A stretch of DNA of 52,401 nucleotides from Thioalkalivibrio sp. (lineage in GTDB: Bacteria; Pseudomonadota; Gammaproteobacteria; Ectothiorhodospirales; Ectothiorhodospiraceae), in contig RECA01000083.1 of the NCBI GenBank assembly GCA_007692435.1, positions 1-52,401 on the forward strand, in the 5' to 3' direction. Under the pieces are notes generated by a model. The model saw nothing but the letters and a program-made list of their open reading frames with translations. It made no database searches and had not been told where the DNA came from. Shown in pieces: positions 20,378 to 31,075 of the stretch (the stretch's first letter is position 1; each line of letters begins with the position of its first letter). A program made the position numbers and the translations under genes.

Positions 20378-23242
20378 ATGATGACACAGACCCCCACACA
20401 GGAAGTCAAAAATACCACTTGTTACATGTGTGCCTGCCGCTGCGGCATCCGCGTGCATGTCCGTGATGGCGAGGTCCGGTACATCGACGGCAACCCCGAC
20501 CATCCGATCAACAAGGGCGTGATCTGTGCAAAGGGCTCCTCGGGCATCATGAAGCAGTACTCGCCGGCGCGGCTCACCAAACCGCTGCGGCGCAAGCAGG
20601 GTGCCGAACGCGGTGCCGGCGAGTTCGAGCCCATCTCCTGGGACGAGGCCTTCTCCATGCTGGAGGAACGCCTGGCGCACCTGCGCGAGACCGACCCGAA
20701 GAAGTTTGCGCTGTTCACCGGCCGCGACCAGATGCAGGCGCTGACCGGACTGTTCGCGAAGCAGTTCGGCACACCGAACTACGCGGCCCACGGCGGCTTC
20801 TGCTCGGTGAACATGGCCGCGGGGATGATCTACACCATCGGCGGTTCCTTCTGGGAATTCGGCGGCCCCGATCTCGAGCGCTCCAAGCTCTTCGTGATGA
20901 TCGGCACCGCCGAGGACCACCACTCGAACCCGCTGAAGATCGCGATCTCGAAATTCAAGCGCGAGGGCGGCCGCTTCATCTCCATCAACCCGGTGCGCAC
21001 CGGCTACTCCGCGATCGCCGACGAATGGGTGCCGATCCGCCCGGGCACCGACAGCGCCCTGCTGCTGGCGCTGATCCACGAGATCATCACCAAGGGCCTG
21101 TACGACCGCGACTTCCTGGTGCGCTACAGCAACGGCGGCCAGCTGGTGAACGTGGACGAGGCGAACGATGAGTTCGGCATGTTCCTCCGGGACGAGGTCC
21201 CGGCGGCCGATGGTTGCTACGATCCCCAGGACAAGCTCTGGTGGGACCGCCGTACCGACCGCGCAGTGCGCACCCACAGCGTCGATGCCGACCCGTACCT
21301 GCTCGGAGAATTCCGGCTGGAGGACGGCACCCTTGCGAAGCCGGCGTTCCAGCTGCTGAAGGAGCGGGTGGAGGAATACACCCCGGAATGGGCCTCCAGG
21401 ATCACCGGCATCCCGACGGAGACCATCCGCCGCCTGGCGCACGAGATGGGCATCACCGCGCGCGACCAGCGCATCGAGCTGCCGATCGCGTGGACCGACT
21501 CCTGGGGTGTGGAGCACGAGAGCGTGACCGGCAACCCGGTCTCCTTCCACGCGATGCGCGGCCTCGCCGCCCACTCCAACGGCTTCCACAGCATCCGCGC
21601 GCTGGCGATCCTGATGTCGCTGCTCGGCACCATCGACCGACCCGGCGGCTTCCGCCACAAGGCGCCGTTCCCGCGCCCGATTCCGCCCTGCGCGCGCACG
21701 CCGAAGGGTCCCGAGGGGGTGCAGCCCGGCAAGCCGCTGGACGGCATGGTGCTGGGCTGGCCCGCCGACCCGGACGACCTCTTCGTCGACGAGCAGGGCG
21801 GCCCGGTGCGTATCGACAAGGCCTTCTCATGGGAATACCCGCTGGCGGTGCACGGCATGATGCACAACGTGATCACCAACGCGTGGCGCGGCGACCCCTA
21901 CAAGATCGACACCCTGCTGATCTTCATGGCCAACATGGCCTGGAACTCGACCATGAACACGGTCGAGGTCCGGAAGATGCTGAACGACAAGGACGAGAAC
22001 GGCGAATACAAGATCCCGTTCCTGGTCGTGGCCGACGCCTTCCAGTCCGAGATGACGGCCTTCGCGGACCTGGTGCTGCCGGACACCACCTACCTCGAGC
22101 GGCACGACGCGATGTCCATGCTCGACCGCCCGATCTCCGAATTCGACGGACCGGCGGATTCGGTACGGATCCCGGTGGTGCCGCCGAAGGGCGAGTGCAA
22201 GCCCTTCCAGGAGGTGCTGATCGAGCTCGGGTCGCGGCTGAAGCTGCCCGCCTTCACGACGTCCGAGGGCAAGCGCAAGTACCGCGACTACCCGGACTTC
22301 GTCGTGAACTACGAGACCGAGCCGGGTTCCGGCATCGGATTCCTTGCCGGCTGGCGCGGCAAGGGCGGCGAGAAGGCCCTGCGCGGCGAGCCCAACCCCA
22401 ACCAGTGGGAGATGTACGCGAAGAACAACTGCGTGTACCACCACGTGCTGCCCAAGAGCTACCAGTACATGCGCAACTGGAACAAGGGCTACCTCGAGTG
22501 GTCGCAGCGCAACCGCATCACCCGCTACGCGGAACCCATCCTGATCCACCTCTACTCCGAGGTGCTGATGAAGTTCCGTGCCGCGGCGCAGGGCAAGGGA
22601 ACGTCACGGCGCCCGCCCGCGCATCTGGCCGAGCGCGTCGCGACCTATTTCGACCCGCTGCCGTTCCACTACGACCCGCTGGAGTGCCAGGCAACGGACA
22701 AGCAAACCTACCCGCTCGCCGCGATCACGCAGCGACCGATGGCGATGTACCACTCCTGGGACTCCCAGAACGCCTGGCTGCGGCAGATCCACACGCACAA
22801 CGTGCTGTTCGTGAGCCCGATCACCGCCAGGAACGCGGGCATCGAAGACGACGACTGGATCTGGGTCGAGAGCCAGTGGGGCAAGGTGCGGTGCATGGCC
22901 AAGTACTCCGAGGCCGTGGAACCGGGCACCGTCTGGACCTGGAACGCGATCGGCAAGGCGGCCGGCGCCTGGAACCTGTCGCCGAAGTCCAACGAGGCAC
23001 GCAAGGGATTCCTGCTGAACCACCTGATCTCCGAGGAACTGCCGGGTGACACGGGACGCATCTCGAACTCCGACCCGGTGACCGGCCAGGCATCCTGGTA
23101 CGACGTCCGGGTGCGCATCTACAAGGCCGGAGCGGACGAGCCGGAGGTGACGTCGCCGCAGTTCGACACCGTGAAACCCTTCCCGGGCCAGCCGAAGCGG
23201 TCCCGGATCCTGAACTTCTTCGCCGGCACAGGAGGCAAGTAA
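20378..23242 (+). CDS. soeA: SoeA-like molybdopterin oxidoreductase catalytic subunit
   Basis: TTCYMCACRCGIRVHVRDGEVRYIDGNPDHPINKGVICAKGSSGIMKQYSPARLTKPL...; complex iron-sulfur molybdoenzyme layout with soeB and soeC. Start could be 20378 or 20381. Confidence 0.87.
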   Translation: MMTQTPTQEVKNTTCYMCACRCGIRVHVRDGEVRYIDGNPDHPINKGVICAKGSSGIMKQYSPARLTKPLRRKQGAERGAGEFEPISWDEAFSMLEERLAHLRETDPKKFALFTGRDQMQALTGLFAKQFGTPNYAAHGGFCSVNMAAGMIYTIGGSFWEFGGPDLERSKLFVMIGTAEDHHSNPLKIAISKFKREGGRFISINPVRTGYSAIADEWVPIRPGTDSALLLALIHEIITKGLYDRDFLVRYSNGGQLVNVDEANDEFGMFLRDEVPAADGCYDPQDKLWWDRRTDRAVRTHSVDADPYLLGEFRLEDGTLAKPAFQLLKERVEEYTPEWASRITGIPTETIRRLAHEMGITARDQRIELPIAWTDSWGVEHESVTGNPVSFHAMRGLAAHSNGFHSIRALAILMSLLGTIDRPGGFRHKAPFPRPIPPCARTPKGPEGVQPGKPLDGMVLGWPADPDDLFVDEQGGPVRIDKAFSWEYPLAVHGMMHNVITNAWRGDPYKIDTLLIFMANMAWNSTMNTVEVRKMLNDKDENGEYKIPFLVVADAFQSEMTAFADLVLPDTTYLERHDAMSMLDRPISEFDGPADSVRIPVVPPKGECKPFQEVLIELGSRLKLPAFTTSEGKRKYRDYPDFVVNYETEPGSGIGFLAGWRGKGGEKALRGEPNPNQWEMYAKNNCVYHHVLPKSYQYMRNWNKGYLEWSQRNRITRYAEPILIHLYSEVLMKFRAAAQGKGTSRRPPAHLAERVATYFDPLPFHYDPLECQATDKQTYPLAAITQRPMAMYHSWDSQNAWLRQIHTHNVLFVSPITARNAGIEDDDWIWVESQWGKVRCMAKYSEAVEPGTVWTWNAIGKAAGAWNLSPKSNEARKGFLLNHLISEELPGDTGRISNSDPVTGQASWYDVRVRIYKAGADEPEVTSPQFDTVKPFPGQPKRSRILNFFAGTGGK

Positions 23243-23973
23243 TGACTCAGCTCGCCTTGGTCATCGATCTGAACGTCTGCGTCGGCTGCCATGCCTGCGT
23301 AACCAGCTGCAAGGAGTGGAACACCTCCGGCGAGGCCGGTCCGCTGGTCGACCTGCGTCCCTACGACGCGGATCCCACCGGGACCTTCTTCAACCGGGTT
23401 CAGACCTTCGAGGTCGGGGAATACCCGAACACCGAGACCGTGCACTTCCCGAAGTCCTGTCTGCACTGCGAGGAGCCGCCCTGCGTGCCGGTCTGCCCCA
23501 CCGGGGCGTCGTACAAGCGCGAGGAAGACGGCATCGTGCTGGTCGACTACGACAAGTGCATCGGCTGCAAGTACTGCTCGTGGGCATGCCCCTACGGTGT
23601 ACGCGAGGTCGACGCCAAGCGCAGGGTGATGACGAAGTGCACGCTCTGCGTGGACCGGATCTACGACGAGGCGCTCCCCGAGTGGGACCGCAAGCCCGCC
23701 TGTGTGCGCGCCTGCCCGACCAACGCACGCCTGTTCGGGGACGTCCACGATCCCGACTCCGAGGTGTCGACGGCCATCCGCGAAAACGGCGGATACCAGC
23801 TGATGCCGGAGTGGGGCACGAAGCCCGCCAACCACTACCTGCCGCGGCACAAGACACGCATCACCGTGCGCGAGGATGAACTCGAGCGCAGCGACAACCC
23901 GCTCAGGATCGACAGCAAGCTGCCCAAGCCCGACCGCGACGAGCCCTCGCTCGACGACGTCACGAGCTGGTAA
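23242..23973 (+). CDS. soeB: SoeB-like 4Fe-4S ferredoxin subunit
   Basis: VIDLNVCVGCHACVTSCKEWNTSGEAGPL...CLHCEEPPCVPVCPTGAS...DYDKCIGCKYCSWACPYGVRE; multiple CX2CX2CX3C motifs. Confidence 0.9.
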   Translation: MTQLALVIDLNVCVGCHACVTSCKEWNTSGEAGPLVDLRPYDADPTGTFFNRVQTFEVGEYPNTETVHFPKSCLHCEEPPCVPVCPTGASYKREEDGIVLVDYDKCIGCKYCSWACPYGVREVDAKRRVMTKCTLCVDRIYDEALPEWDRKPACVRACPTNARLFGDVHDPDSEVSTAIRENGGYQLMPEWGTKPANHYLPRHKTRITVREDELERSDNPLRIDSKLPKPDRDEPSLDDVTSW

Positions 23974-23990
23974 CGGAGGAAGAATTCGTC

Positions 23991-24974
23991 ATGCATCCCG
24001 CCTTTTCCGTGATCTTCCTCACCACCCTGATCGGCGCCGGTCAGGGCCTGTTCATCGCGCTGTTCCTCGTCGAGTCCCTGGGGCTCCTCGGCATGGCGCC
24101 GATGCAGAACGGGACCTTCTTTGCGTTCGGCATCCTGGCCTCGCTGATCCTGCTGGGCCTCGGCCTGTTCGCGTCCTTCTTCCACCTCGGTCGCCCGGAG
24201 CGCGCCTGGCGCACCGCCACCAAGTGGCGCACCTCGTGGCTCTCGCGCGAGGTCATCGTGCTGCCGGCCTTCATGGGCGTGGTCTTTCTGTACGGCCTCG
24301 CGCACTGGCTGAACTTCAATCCGACGCTGTTCACGCTGCCCGGCGACCATCCGGTGCTGGCGACGGTGGCCCTGGGCGCGGTGGGTACGCTGCTGGCCGT
24401 CGCGCTCTACGTGAGCACCGCGATGATCTACGCGGCCGTGAAGTTCCTGCAGGAGTGGCACTCGCCTCTGACCGTGGTGAACTACACGCTGCTCGGTGCC
24501 GCCTCCGGCTTTACCCTCGCCACCGCCTATGCCGCGTGGTCCGGAGCACAGCTGGTTCCCGTGCTGGCATCGACCGCGATCGTGCTGACCCTGCTCGGAC
24601 TGGGCACGCGGATCGCCTCACTGATCCGCAACGCGAGGATCAAGCCGAAGTCGACGCTGCAGACCGCGATCGGGATCAAGCACCCGCGCATCGTGCAGAA
24701 GTCGCAGGGCTTCATGGGCGGGTCCTTCAACACGCGGGAGTTCTTCCACCACAAGTCGGACGGCTTCGTCCGCACGGTGAAGTGGGTCTTCCTGATCGCG
24801 GCCTTCGGCATCCCGACGGCGCTCCTGGCGCTGAGCCTGGTGATGACGGTCGACCCGACCAACGTGCTGATCGCCGCGGCCCTGATCCAGTACTTCGGAC
24901 TGCTCGCGGAGCGCTGGTTCTTCTTTGCCCAGGCAAACCACCCGCAGAACCTGTACTACCAGTCGGCCTCCTGA
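23991..24974 (+). CDS. soeC: SoeC-like DmsC/NrfD-type membrane anchor
   Basis: MHPAFSVIFLTTLIGAGQGLFIALFLVE...FFHLGRPERAWRTATKWRTSWLSREVIVLPAF; multiple TM helices. Confidence 0.9.
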   Translation: MHPAFSVIFLTTLIGAGQGLFIALFLVESLGLLGMAPMQNGTFFAFGILASLILLGLGLFASFFHLGRPERAWRTATKWRTSWLSREVIVLPAFMGVVFLYGLAHWLNFNPTLFTLPGDHPVLATVALGAVGTLLAVALYVSTAMIYAAVKFLQEWHSPLTVVNYTLLGAASGFTLATAYAAWSGAQLVPVLASTAIVLTLLGLGTRIASLIRNARIKPKSTLQTAIGIKHPRIVQKSQGFMGGSFNTREFFHHKSDGFVRTVKWVFLIAAFGIPTALLALSLVMTVDPTNVLIAAALIQYFGLLAERWFFFAQANHPQNLYYQSAS

Positions 24975-24996
24975 GGGGGTACCCCCGTCGCGCGCG

Positions 24997-25044
24997 GTAG
25001 CGTCAGGCGTGGAAGCGGCTTCCAGCCGCCATGCCCGACGCTAC
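24997..25044. repeat. palindrome at convergent soeC/orphan-gene ends
   Basis: GTAGCGTCAGGC ... GCCCGACGCTAC (11/12 match); inner GGAAGC/GCTTCC and GGCT/AGCC pairing; contains the orphan ORF stop codon. Confidence 0.6.
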
Positions 25045-26207
25045 TCCGCCGGCCAGTAAGCCGTCGCGATGCCTTCGCCCAGGTCGGCCTCGATCAGGCG
25101 CCGGCGCACCTCCAGCAGCTTCTCCACCAGCGCGGGCTCCCGTCTCTCGTAGGCCTCCGCGTCCGGGTGCCGGTTCACCACCACGCCCAGCAGCTCGGTG
25201 ATCGCATTGCCGATGGAGTTCTGGCTGATGGTCACGATCAGCCGGCCCTCGTCGTTTCGGTAGATCAGCTGCTTGAAGGCGGGCTGCCAGCGGATGGCGT
25301 GGGCATACCGGGCGTCGCGCATGCAGTGGTCGCGAACCTTCTTCGCGGTCTTCAGGAAGTCGTTGTTGAACAGCAGCACCTCCTCCACGTGCCGCGGGAA
25401 GTGCACCCCTTCGGGCATCGGCGCATTGCGCGTGGACACCTGTGAGAAGAAGGTCCGGTAGAAATCCAGGAAGCCCTTCAGGATCTCGTCGTACTCCCGC
25501 CAGAAGCGCACCTCGCGCAGCGCCGACACTCCGCCCTGGATCTCCCAGCTGGGGAGCCCCTGGGGGTAGCCCGTCAGTCCCAGCTGCGCATCGCCGTCGG
25601 CGACCGGCTTCAGGATGCGCAGTTCCAGGGCCCGCGTGAAGAACTCGCGGTAGACGTCCCGCATGTAGGCCTGGAAGAGGCTGTGCTGGCCGCCGTCGGT
25701 GAGATTGGGGTTGGCCGGGTCCGCCAGCGGCGCCTTCTTCAGGTCCACCATCGGGAAGACCATGAAGTGGTTGTGCAGCATCCGGATGCTGGGCACGCCC
25801 GGCGCGGTCAGCGGCCAGGTCGCGTCCAGACTGGCCTCGCCGGCCAGGATCAGGGCATCGGCGGGGTCGGGGTATTGCTCGAGCATGTACTCGATGATGA
25901 TGCCGTTCATCCGGTTCCAGACCTGCCGCACGTGGTCGGGCACCTGCGTGCGCCGCACGGGCCTGCCGAGCGGATCCAGGATCACCTTCGAGGTGTTGTA
26001 GATGATGGACGCATCGAACTCGTTGCTGTGCCCGAGCGCCTTGCGGTAGAGCAGCAGGTTCTCCGGGTTGACCAGCAGCCCGTTATTGTTGACGAGGTCC
26101 GCAAGATTCTCGGTGCTGTTGAAGAACTCGTTCGGCTTCATCCCCTCCGGAATGTCCAGCGGTATCGGTCGGAACGGTGTGGTGATTTCGCGTGGGCCGG
26201 ATTCCAT
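25041..26207 (-). CDS. uncharacterised 388-aa soluble protein
   Basis: Long ORF without apparent signal/TM: MESGPREITTPFRPIPLDIPEGMKPNEFFNSTENLADLVNNNGLLVNPENLLLYRKALGHSNEFDASIIYNTSKV...; no family recognised. Confidence 0.85.
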   Translation of the reverse strand: MESGPREITTPFRPIPLDIPEGMKPNEFFNSTENLADLVNNNGLLVNPENLLLYRKALGHSNEFDASIIYNTSKVILDPLGRPVRRTQVPDHVRQVWNRMNGIIIEYMLEQYPDPADALILAGEASLDATWPLTAPGVPSIRMLHNHFMVFPMVDLKKAPLADPANPNLTDGGQHSLFQAYMRDVYREFFTRALELRILKPVADGDAQLGLTGYPQGLPSWEIQGGVSALREVRFWREYDEILKGFLDFYRTFFSQVSTRNAPMPEGVHFPRHVEEVLLFNNDFLKTAKKVRDHCMRDARYAHAIRWQPAFKQLIYRNDEGRLIVTISQNSIGNAITELLGVVVNRHPDAEAYERREPALVEKLLEVRRRLIEADLGEGIATAYWPAE

Positions 26208-26349
26208 GATCGTTCCTGTCTCCTCCGTCTGAGTGTGGGAAGCCGCCTGGCTGCAAGCCTTGTGCGGGTATCTGCAGAAGCTGTACTGTAGCGCCGCGCG
26301 CCCCGCGGCCGATCGGCCCCGGGTAGACAACATACTTTGAAAACACTAA

Positions 26350-27015
<666 letters not shown>

Positions 27016-27030
27016 GTCTCACCCTCACCG

Positions 27031-27063
27031 CCCGCCCCTCCCCGCAAGCGGGAGCGGGGCGGG
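27031..27063. terminator. convergent hairpin between adk and pfk
   Basis: CCCGCCCCTCCCCGC-AA-GCGGGAGCGGGGCGGG. Confidence 0.5.
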
Positions 27064-27087
27064 CCGGGTAGGCAGAGCCCCTCCGGC

Positions 27088-28296
27088 TCAGGGATTCAGC
27101 ACCCTGGGCACCAGGTTCTGGCGCAGCCGGTACGCGTCCGGCATCCCCGAGCCCAGCAATGGCCGCAGGTACAGGCGGAAGGCGTCGGTCACGTCCGTGC
27201 CGGAATCGGCGATGAACTCGTCCGGCATCACCTTGGTCTTGCCGGCGACGGTTTCCAGTGGCACGAGACGGTAGTCCGAGGAGTAGAAACCGGTGCGGTC
27301 GATGACCACCGAACCGTCGCTGTCGCCCCACATCGCGTACTGCACCGCCTTCTCGCCCACTTCCCGCGCCTCGCGCTGATCCACGTCGGACACGCAGCCG
27401 ATGAAGGAGCGCTGCACGTAACCGAAGGTATCGCCGCGCACCCGCTTCACGCCGAGCTTGGTCCGGATCTCATCGCAGAGCATGTCGGCCAGGGCGCCGG
27501 TACCGGACAACTGCACGTTGCCGTGCGCGTCCTGCTCGACGTTCTTGGCCAGCTTCACCGCGATCGGCACGCCCTCCTCGTCATGGATCCCCTCGCTCAC
27601 CGCGATCACGCAACGGCCGTAGCGGTCCATCGTCGCCTTCACGTCGGCGAGGAACTTGTCGACGTTGAAGACGCGCTCGGGAACATAGATCAGGTGCGGC
27701 CCGTCATCCGGGAACTTCTTGCCCAGCGCCGATGCAGCGGTCAGGAAGCCGGCGTGGCGTCCCATCACCACCGCGATGTAGATCCCCGGCAGGGCGGAGT
27801 TGTCGAGGTTGGCGCCGATGAAGGCCTGGGCCACGAAGCGCGCGGCCGACGGAAACCCCGGCGTGTGGTCGTTCACCACCAGGTCGTTGTCGATCGTCTT
27901 CGGGATGTGGATGCAGCGCATCGCGTAGTTGGCCTTGCGCGCCTCATCGCTGACGATGCGCACCGTGTCGGAGGAATCATTGCCGCCGATGTAGAAGAAG
28001 TAGCTGATCTCGTGTGCCTGGAGGACCTTGAAGATCTCCTGGCAGTACTTGAGATCGGGTTTGTCCCGGGTGGACCCGAGCGCCGAAGAAGGCGTATTCG
28101 CCACCATCTCCAGGTTGTGCGTGGTCTCCTGGGTCAGGTCCAGGAGCTCCTCGTCGACGATGCCGCGCACCCCGTGAAACGCGCCGTAGACCAGGTCCAC
28201 GTTGTTGAACTTGCGGGACTCGAGGACCGCACCAACCATCGACTGGTTGATGACCGCCGTTGGCCCCCCACCCTGTGCAATCAGAACTTTAGCCAT
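27088..28296 (-). CDS. 6-phosphofructokinase, probably PPi-dependent
   Basis: MAKVLIAQGGGPTAVINQSMVGAV, FFYIGGNDSSDT, IPKTIDNDLVVNDHTPGFPSAARF (PKTIDND rather than PGTIDND), MGRHAGFL. Confidence 0.9.
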   Translation of the reverse strand: MAKVLIAQGGGPTAVINQSMVGAVLESRKFNNVDLVYGAFHGVRGIVDEELLDLTQETTHNLEMVANTPSSALGSTRDKPDLKYCQEIFKVLQAHEISYFFYIGGNDSSDTVRIVSDEARKANYAMRCIHIPKTIDNDLVVNDHTPGFPSAARFVAQAFIGANLDNSALPGIYIAVVMGRHAGFLTAASALGKKFPDDGPHLIYVPERVFNVDKFLADVKATMDRYGRCVIAVSEGIHDEEGVPIAVKLAKNVEQDAHGNVQLSGTGALADMLCDEIRTKLGVKRVRGDTFGYVQRSFIGCVSDVDQREAREVGEKAVQYAMWGDSDGSVVIDRTGFYSSDYRLVPLETVAGKTKVMPDEFIADSGTDVTDAFRLYLRPLLGSGMPDAYRLRQNLVPRVLNP

Positions 28297-28471
28297 CCTC
28301 TTTCTCCGATTCTATATGGGTCTTGATCTTTTAAAATCTTCGTGCGCCCGGACGCTGGTGCCGGCACGGTTCGCGACTATACGCGATGCGAATCACAGCG
28401 GGTAGGGGCATTATCCGCCGTTCCGGCCCGGGGAAATGGCGCCATCCGCATTTTCGGCTAGTCTATGACGC

Positions 28472-29458
28472 ATGAATGACACCGCCCTCGTCGATCCCTT
28501 CGGCCGCCGCATCGAGTACGTGCGGGTGTCCGTCACCGACCGCTGCGACCTGCGCTGCTTCTACTGCATGCCGCGCGGATTCCGGGACTTCGAGGAGCCG
28601 GAAGACTGGCTGAGCTTCGACGAGATCGAGCGCGTGATGGCGGCCTTCGCCCGGCTGGGCACCCGACGCATCCGCCTGACCGGCGGCGAGCCGCTTGTGC
28701 GCCAGAACCTCCCGGACCTCGCGGCACGGCTCTCGGCGCTGCCCGGCGTGGAGGATATCTCGCTGTCCACCAACGCCACGCGTCTGGCGAAATCCGCCGA
28801 TGCGCTGTTCGCAGGCGGCGTGCGGCGCATCAACGTGAGTCTCGATTCCCTGAAGCCGGAGGTCTTCCGGGACATCACCGCGGGCAAGCTGGAGAAGGTG
28901 CTCGCCGGCCTGATGGCCGCGAAGACGACCGGGTTCCACCCGATCAAGATCAACATGGTGGTGATGGGCGGAGTGAACGAGGACGAGGTCGGGGACATGG
29001 TCGACTTCTGCCTGGAACACGGCTTCACGCTGCGCTTCATCGAGACCATGCCGATGGGCGAGACCGGCCGCGAGGCCGTCAGTCATTTCGTGGATCTCCG
29101 GCGGGTGAAGGAGCGCCTCGCCCAGCGCTTCGATCTGATCCCGGGCATGATGCCGGGCGGCGGCCCGGCCCGCTACGTCCGGGTGGCGGGAACGGACCTG
29201 CACATCGGCTTCATCACGCCGATCTCGCAGCACTTCTGCGAGACCTGCAACCGTGTCCGGCTCTCGGTGGACGGCACGATCTACACCTGTCTCGGCAACG
29301 AGCACAAGCTGGAACTGCGGCCGCGACTGCGGGCCGGCTGCTCGGACAGTGACCTCGAGGCCGCGATCGTCGAGGCCATCGCCCTGAAGCCGGAGCGGCA
29401 CGAGTTCCGGGAGCGGCCGGAGAAGGTCGTGCGCTTCATGTCGATGACCGGCGGCTAG
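28472..29458 (+). CDS. moaA: GTP 3',8-cyclase MoaA
   Basis: DPFGRRIEYVRVSVTDRCDLRCFYCMP (CX3CX2C), RIRLTGGEPLVR, second cluster CETCNRVRLSVDGTIYTCLG. Confidence 0.97.
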   Translation: MNDTALVDPFGRRIEYVRVSVTDRCDLRCFYCMPRGFRDFEEPEDWLSFDEIERVMAAFARLGTRRIRLTGGEPLVRQNLPDLAARLSALPGVEDISLSTNATRLAKSADALFAGGVRRINVSLDSLKPEVFRDITAGKLEKVLAGLMAAKTTGFHPIKINMVVMGGVNEDEVGDMVDFCLEHGFTLRFIETMPMGETGREAVSHFVDLRRVKERLAQRFDLIPGMMPGGGPARYVRVAGTDLHIGFITPISQHFCETCNRVRLSVDGTIYTCLGNEHKLELRPRLRAGCSDSDLEAAIVEAIALKPERHEFRERPEKVVRFMSMTGG

Positions 29459-29495
29459 TGGGTGGCCTGCTGCTGGCGGCCCACGCTCGGCTCAC

Positions 29496-30863
29496 TCAGT
29501 CCACCCAAATCGTCTTCGCATTCACGAACTCGCGGATCCCGAGGGCGGAGAGCTCGCGCCCGTAGCCGGAATCCTTCACGCCGCCGAACGGCAGCCTCGG
29601 GTCGCTCTTCACGATCCCGTTGACGAAGGCGCAACCGCACTCCAGCCGCCGCGCGATGGCCTCGCCGCGCGCCCGGTCCGTAGTCCACACGCTCCCACCA
29701 AGCCCGTAACGCGAGGCATTGGCGAGCGCCACCGCGTCATCGGCATCGGCCGCGCGGGACACGGCCGCGACCGGCCCGAAGGTCTCCTCGTCGAAGGCCG
29801 CCATCCCGGGCCGGACATGGTCCAGGAGCGTCGGGGCGTAGAACGTGCCCGGGCGCTCGAGCCGCTGCCCGCCGGTGACGCAGAGCGCGCCCGCCTCGAT
29901 GCTGCGGTTCACCTGGTCATGAAGATCATCCAGCAGATCCTCGCGCGCCAGTGGACCGAGATCGGTTTCCTCGTCCATCGGGTTGCCCACCCGCATCGCC
30001 TCCAGCTTCGCCTTCAGCCCGGACACGAAGTCCTCGGCGATCGCCTCTTCGACGATGAAGCGCTTCGCGGCGATGCAGGTCTCCCCGTTGTTCTGGAAGC
30101 GGGCCTTGGCCGCCTGCCCGATCACGTGCTCGAGATCGGCATCGGCCAGCACGATGAAGGCGTCCGATCCGCCAAGCTCCAGCACCGTCTTCTTCAGATG
30201 CTGCCCGGCCGCTGCGGATACCGCGCGCCCCGCGCCCTCGGACCCGGTCAGGCTGACGCCGCGCACCCGCGGGTCCTCGATCACCCGCTGTACCGCGCCC
30301 GAGCCGATCGCGAGATTGCGGAACACGCCGCCGGGAAATTCCGCCGCGTCGAAGACTTCCTGCAGCGCGGCCGCGCAGCCCTGCACATTGGAGGCGTGCT
30401 TGAGCAGAATCGTGTTCCCCGCCAGCGTCGCCGGAACCGCCTGGCGCATCGCCTGCCAGTAGGGGAAGTTCCACGGCATCACCAGCAGTACCGCACCGAG
30501 CGGCTGCCAGGCGATCAGCGAGCGCCCGGCGTCGGAGGCCACCATGGTGTCGACCAGGAAGTCCGGGCCGTGCGCGGCATAGTAGTCGCAGAGGACCGCG
30601 CACTTCTCGACCTCCGCACGTGACTCGGCGATGCGCTTGCCCATCTCGGCGGTCGCGAGCCGCGCCAGGGTTTCCGAGCGTTCGCGCAGGGCCGATGCCA
30701 GGCGCCGCAGCGCCCTCGTCCGTTCCGGGAGGGGCAGCGCCGACCACGCGGGAAAGCGCTCCTGCGCCCCTGCGATGGCCGCGTCCACCTCGCCGTCACC
30801 CAGTGCCGTCCGGGTCTCGAGACGTTCCCCGCTGGCCGGATTGATGCTGATCATTTGGGACAT
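29496..30863 (-). CDS. NAD(P)-dependent aldehyde dehydrogenase (succinate-semialdehyde dehydrogenase-like)
   Basis: MSQMISINPASGERLETRTALGD...MPWNFPYWQAMRQ...LELGGSDAFIVL...NNGETCIAAKRFI...PFGGVKDSGYGREL. Confidence 0.93.
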   Translation of the reverse strand: MSQMISINPASGERLETRTALGDGEVDAAIAGAQERFPAWSALPLPERTRALRRLASALRERSETLARLATAEMGKRIAESRAEVEKCAVLCDYYAAHGPDFLVDTMVASDAGRSLIAWQPLGAVLLVMPWNFPYWQAMRQAVPATLAGNTILLKHASNVQGCAAALQEVFDAAEFPGGVFRNLAIGSGAVQRVIEDPRVRGVSLTGSEGAGRAVSAAAGQHLKKTVLELGGSDAFIVLADADLEHVIGQAAKARFQNNGETCIAAKRFIVEEAIAEDFVSGLKAKLEAMRVGNPMDEETDLGPLAREDLLDDLHDQVNRSIEAGALCVTGGQRLERPGTFYAPTLLDHVRPGMAAFDEETFGPVAAVSRAADADDAVALANASRYGLGGSVWTTDRARGEAIARRLECGCAFVNGIVKSDPRLPFGGVKDSGYGRELSALGIREFVNAKTIWVD

Positions 30864-31075
30864 GCGATCCTCCTGATGGCGGTGCGCCGGGCACGGACCA
30901 CGTCCGCCGGCTCCGATGAGTTCCCTTTTCTGCGGACTTGCGCGACTGCCAGGGGTTCCGGCGATGTCGGGACCGTGCACCGTGGAACCGTGCGCGGTGG
31001 CACCCCTGTGGTCCCGGTGCTGCCGCGTTAATATAGGGACGGACCCATCCTCAACCCGACAGGCCGGAGAAAATC

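Noticed and set aside
21214-23049. 611-aa + strand ORF inside soeA
   Set aside because: Out-of-frame shadow of SoeA, Arg/Ala/Gly-rich.
25041-26207. HNH-nuclease reading of the 'MLHNHF' tripeptide in the orphan protein
   Set aside because: A bare H-N-H string without the beta-beta-alpha motif context is not evidence for an HNH nuclease.
28297-28471. Moco riboswitch upstream of moaA
   Set aside because: Read the divergent pfk-moaA spacer and could not identify the conserved Moco RNA core; needs an Infernal search to settle.
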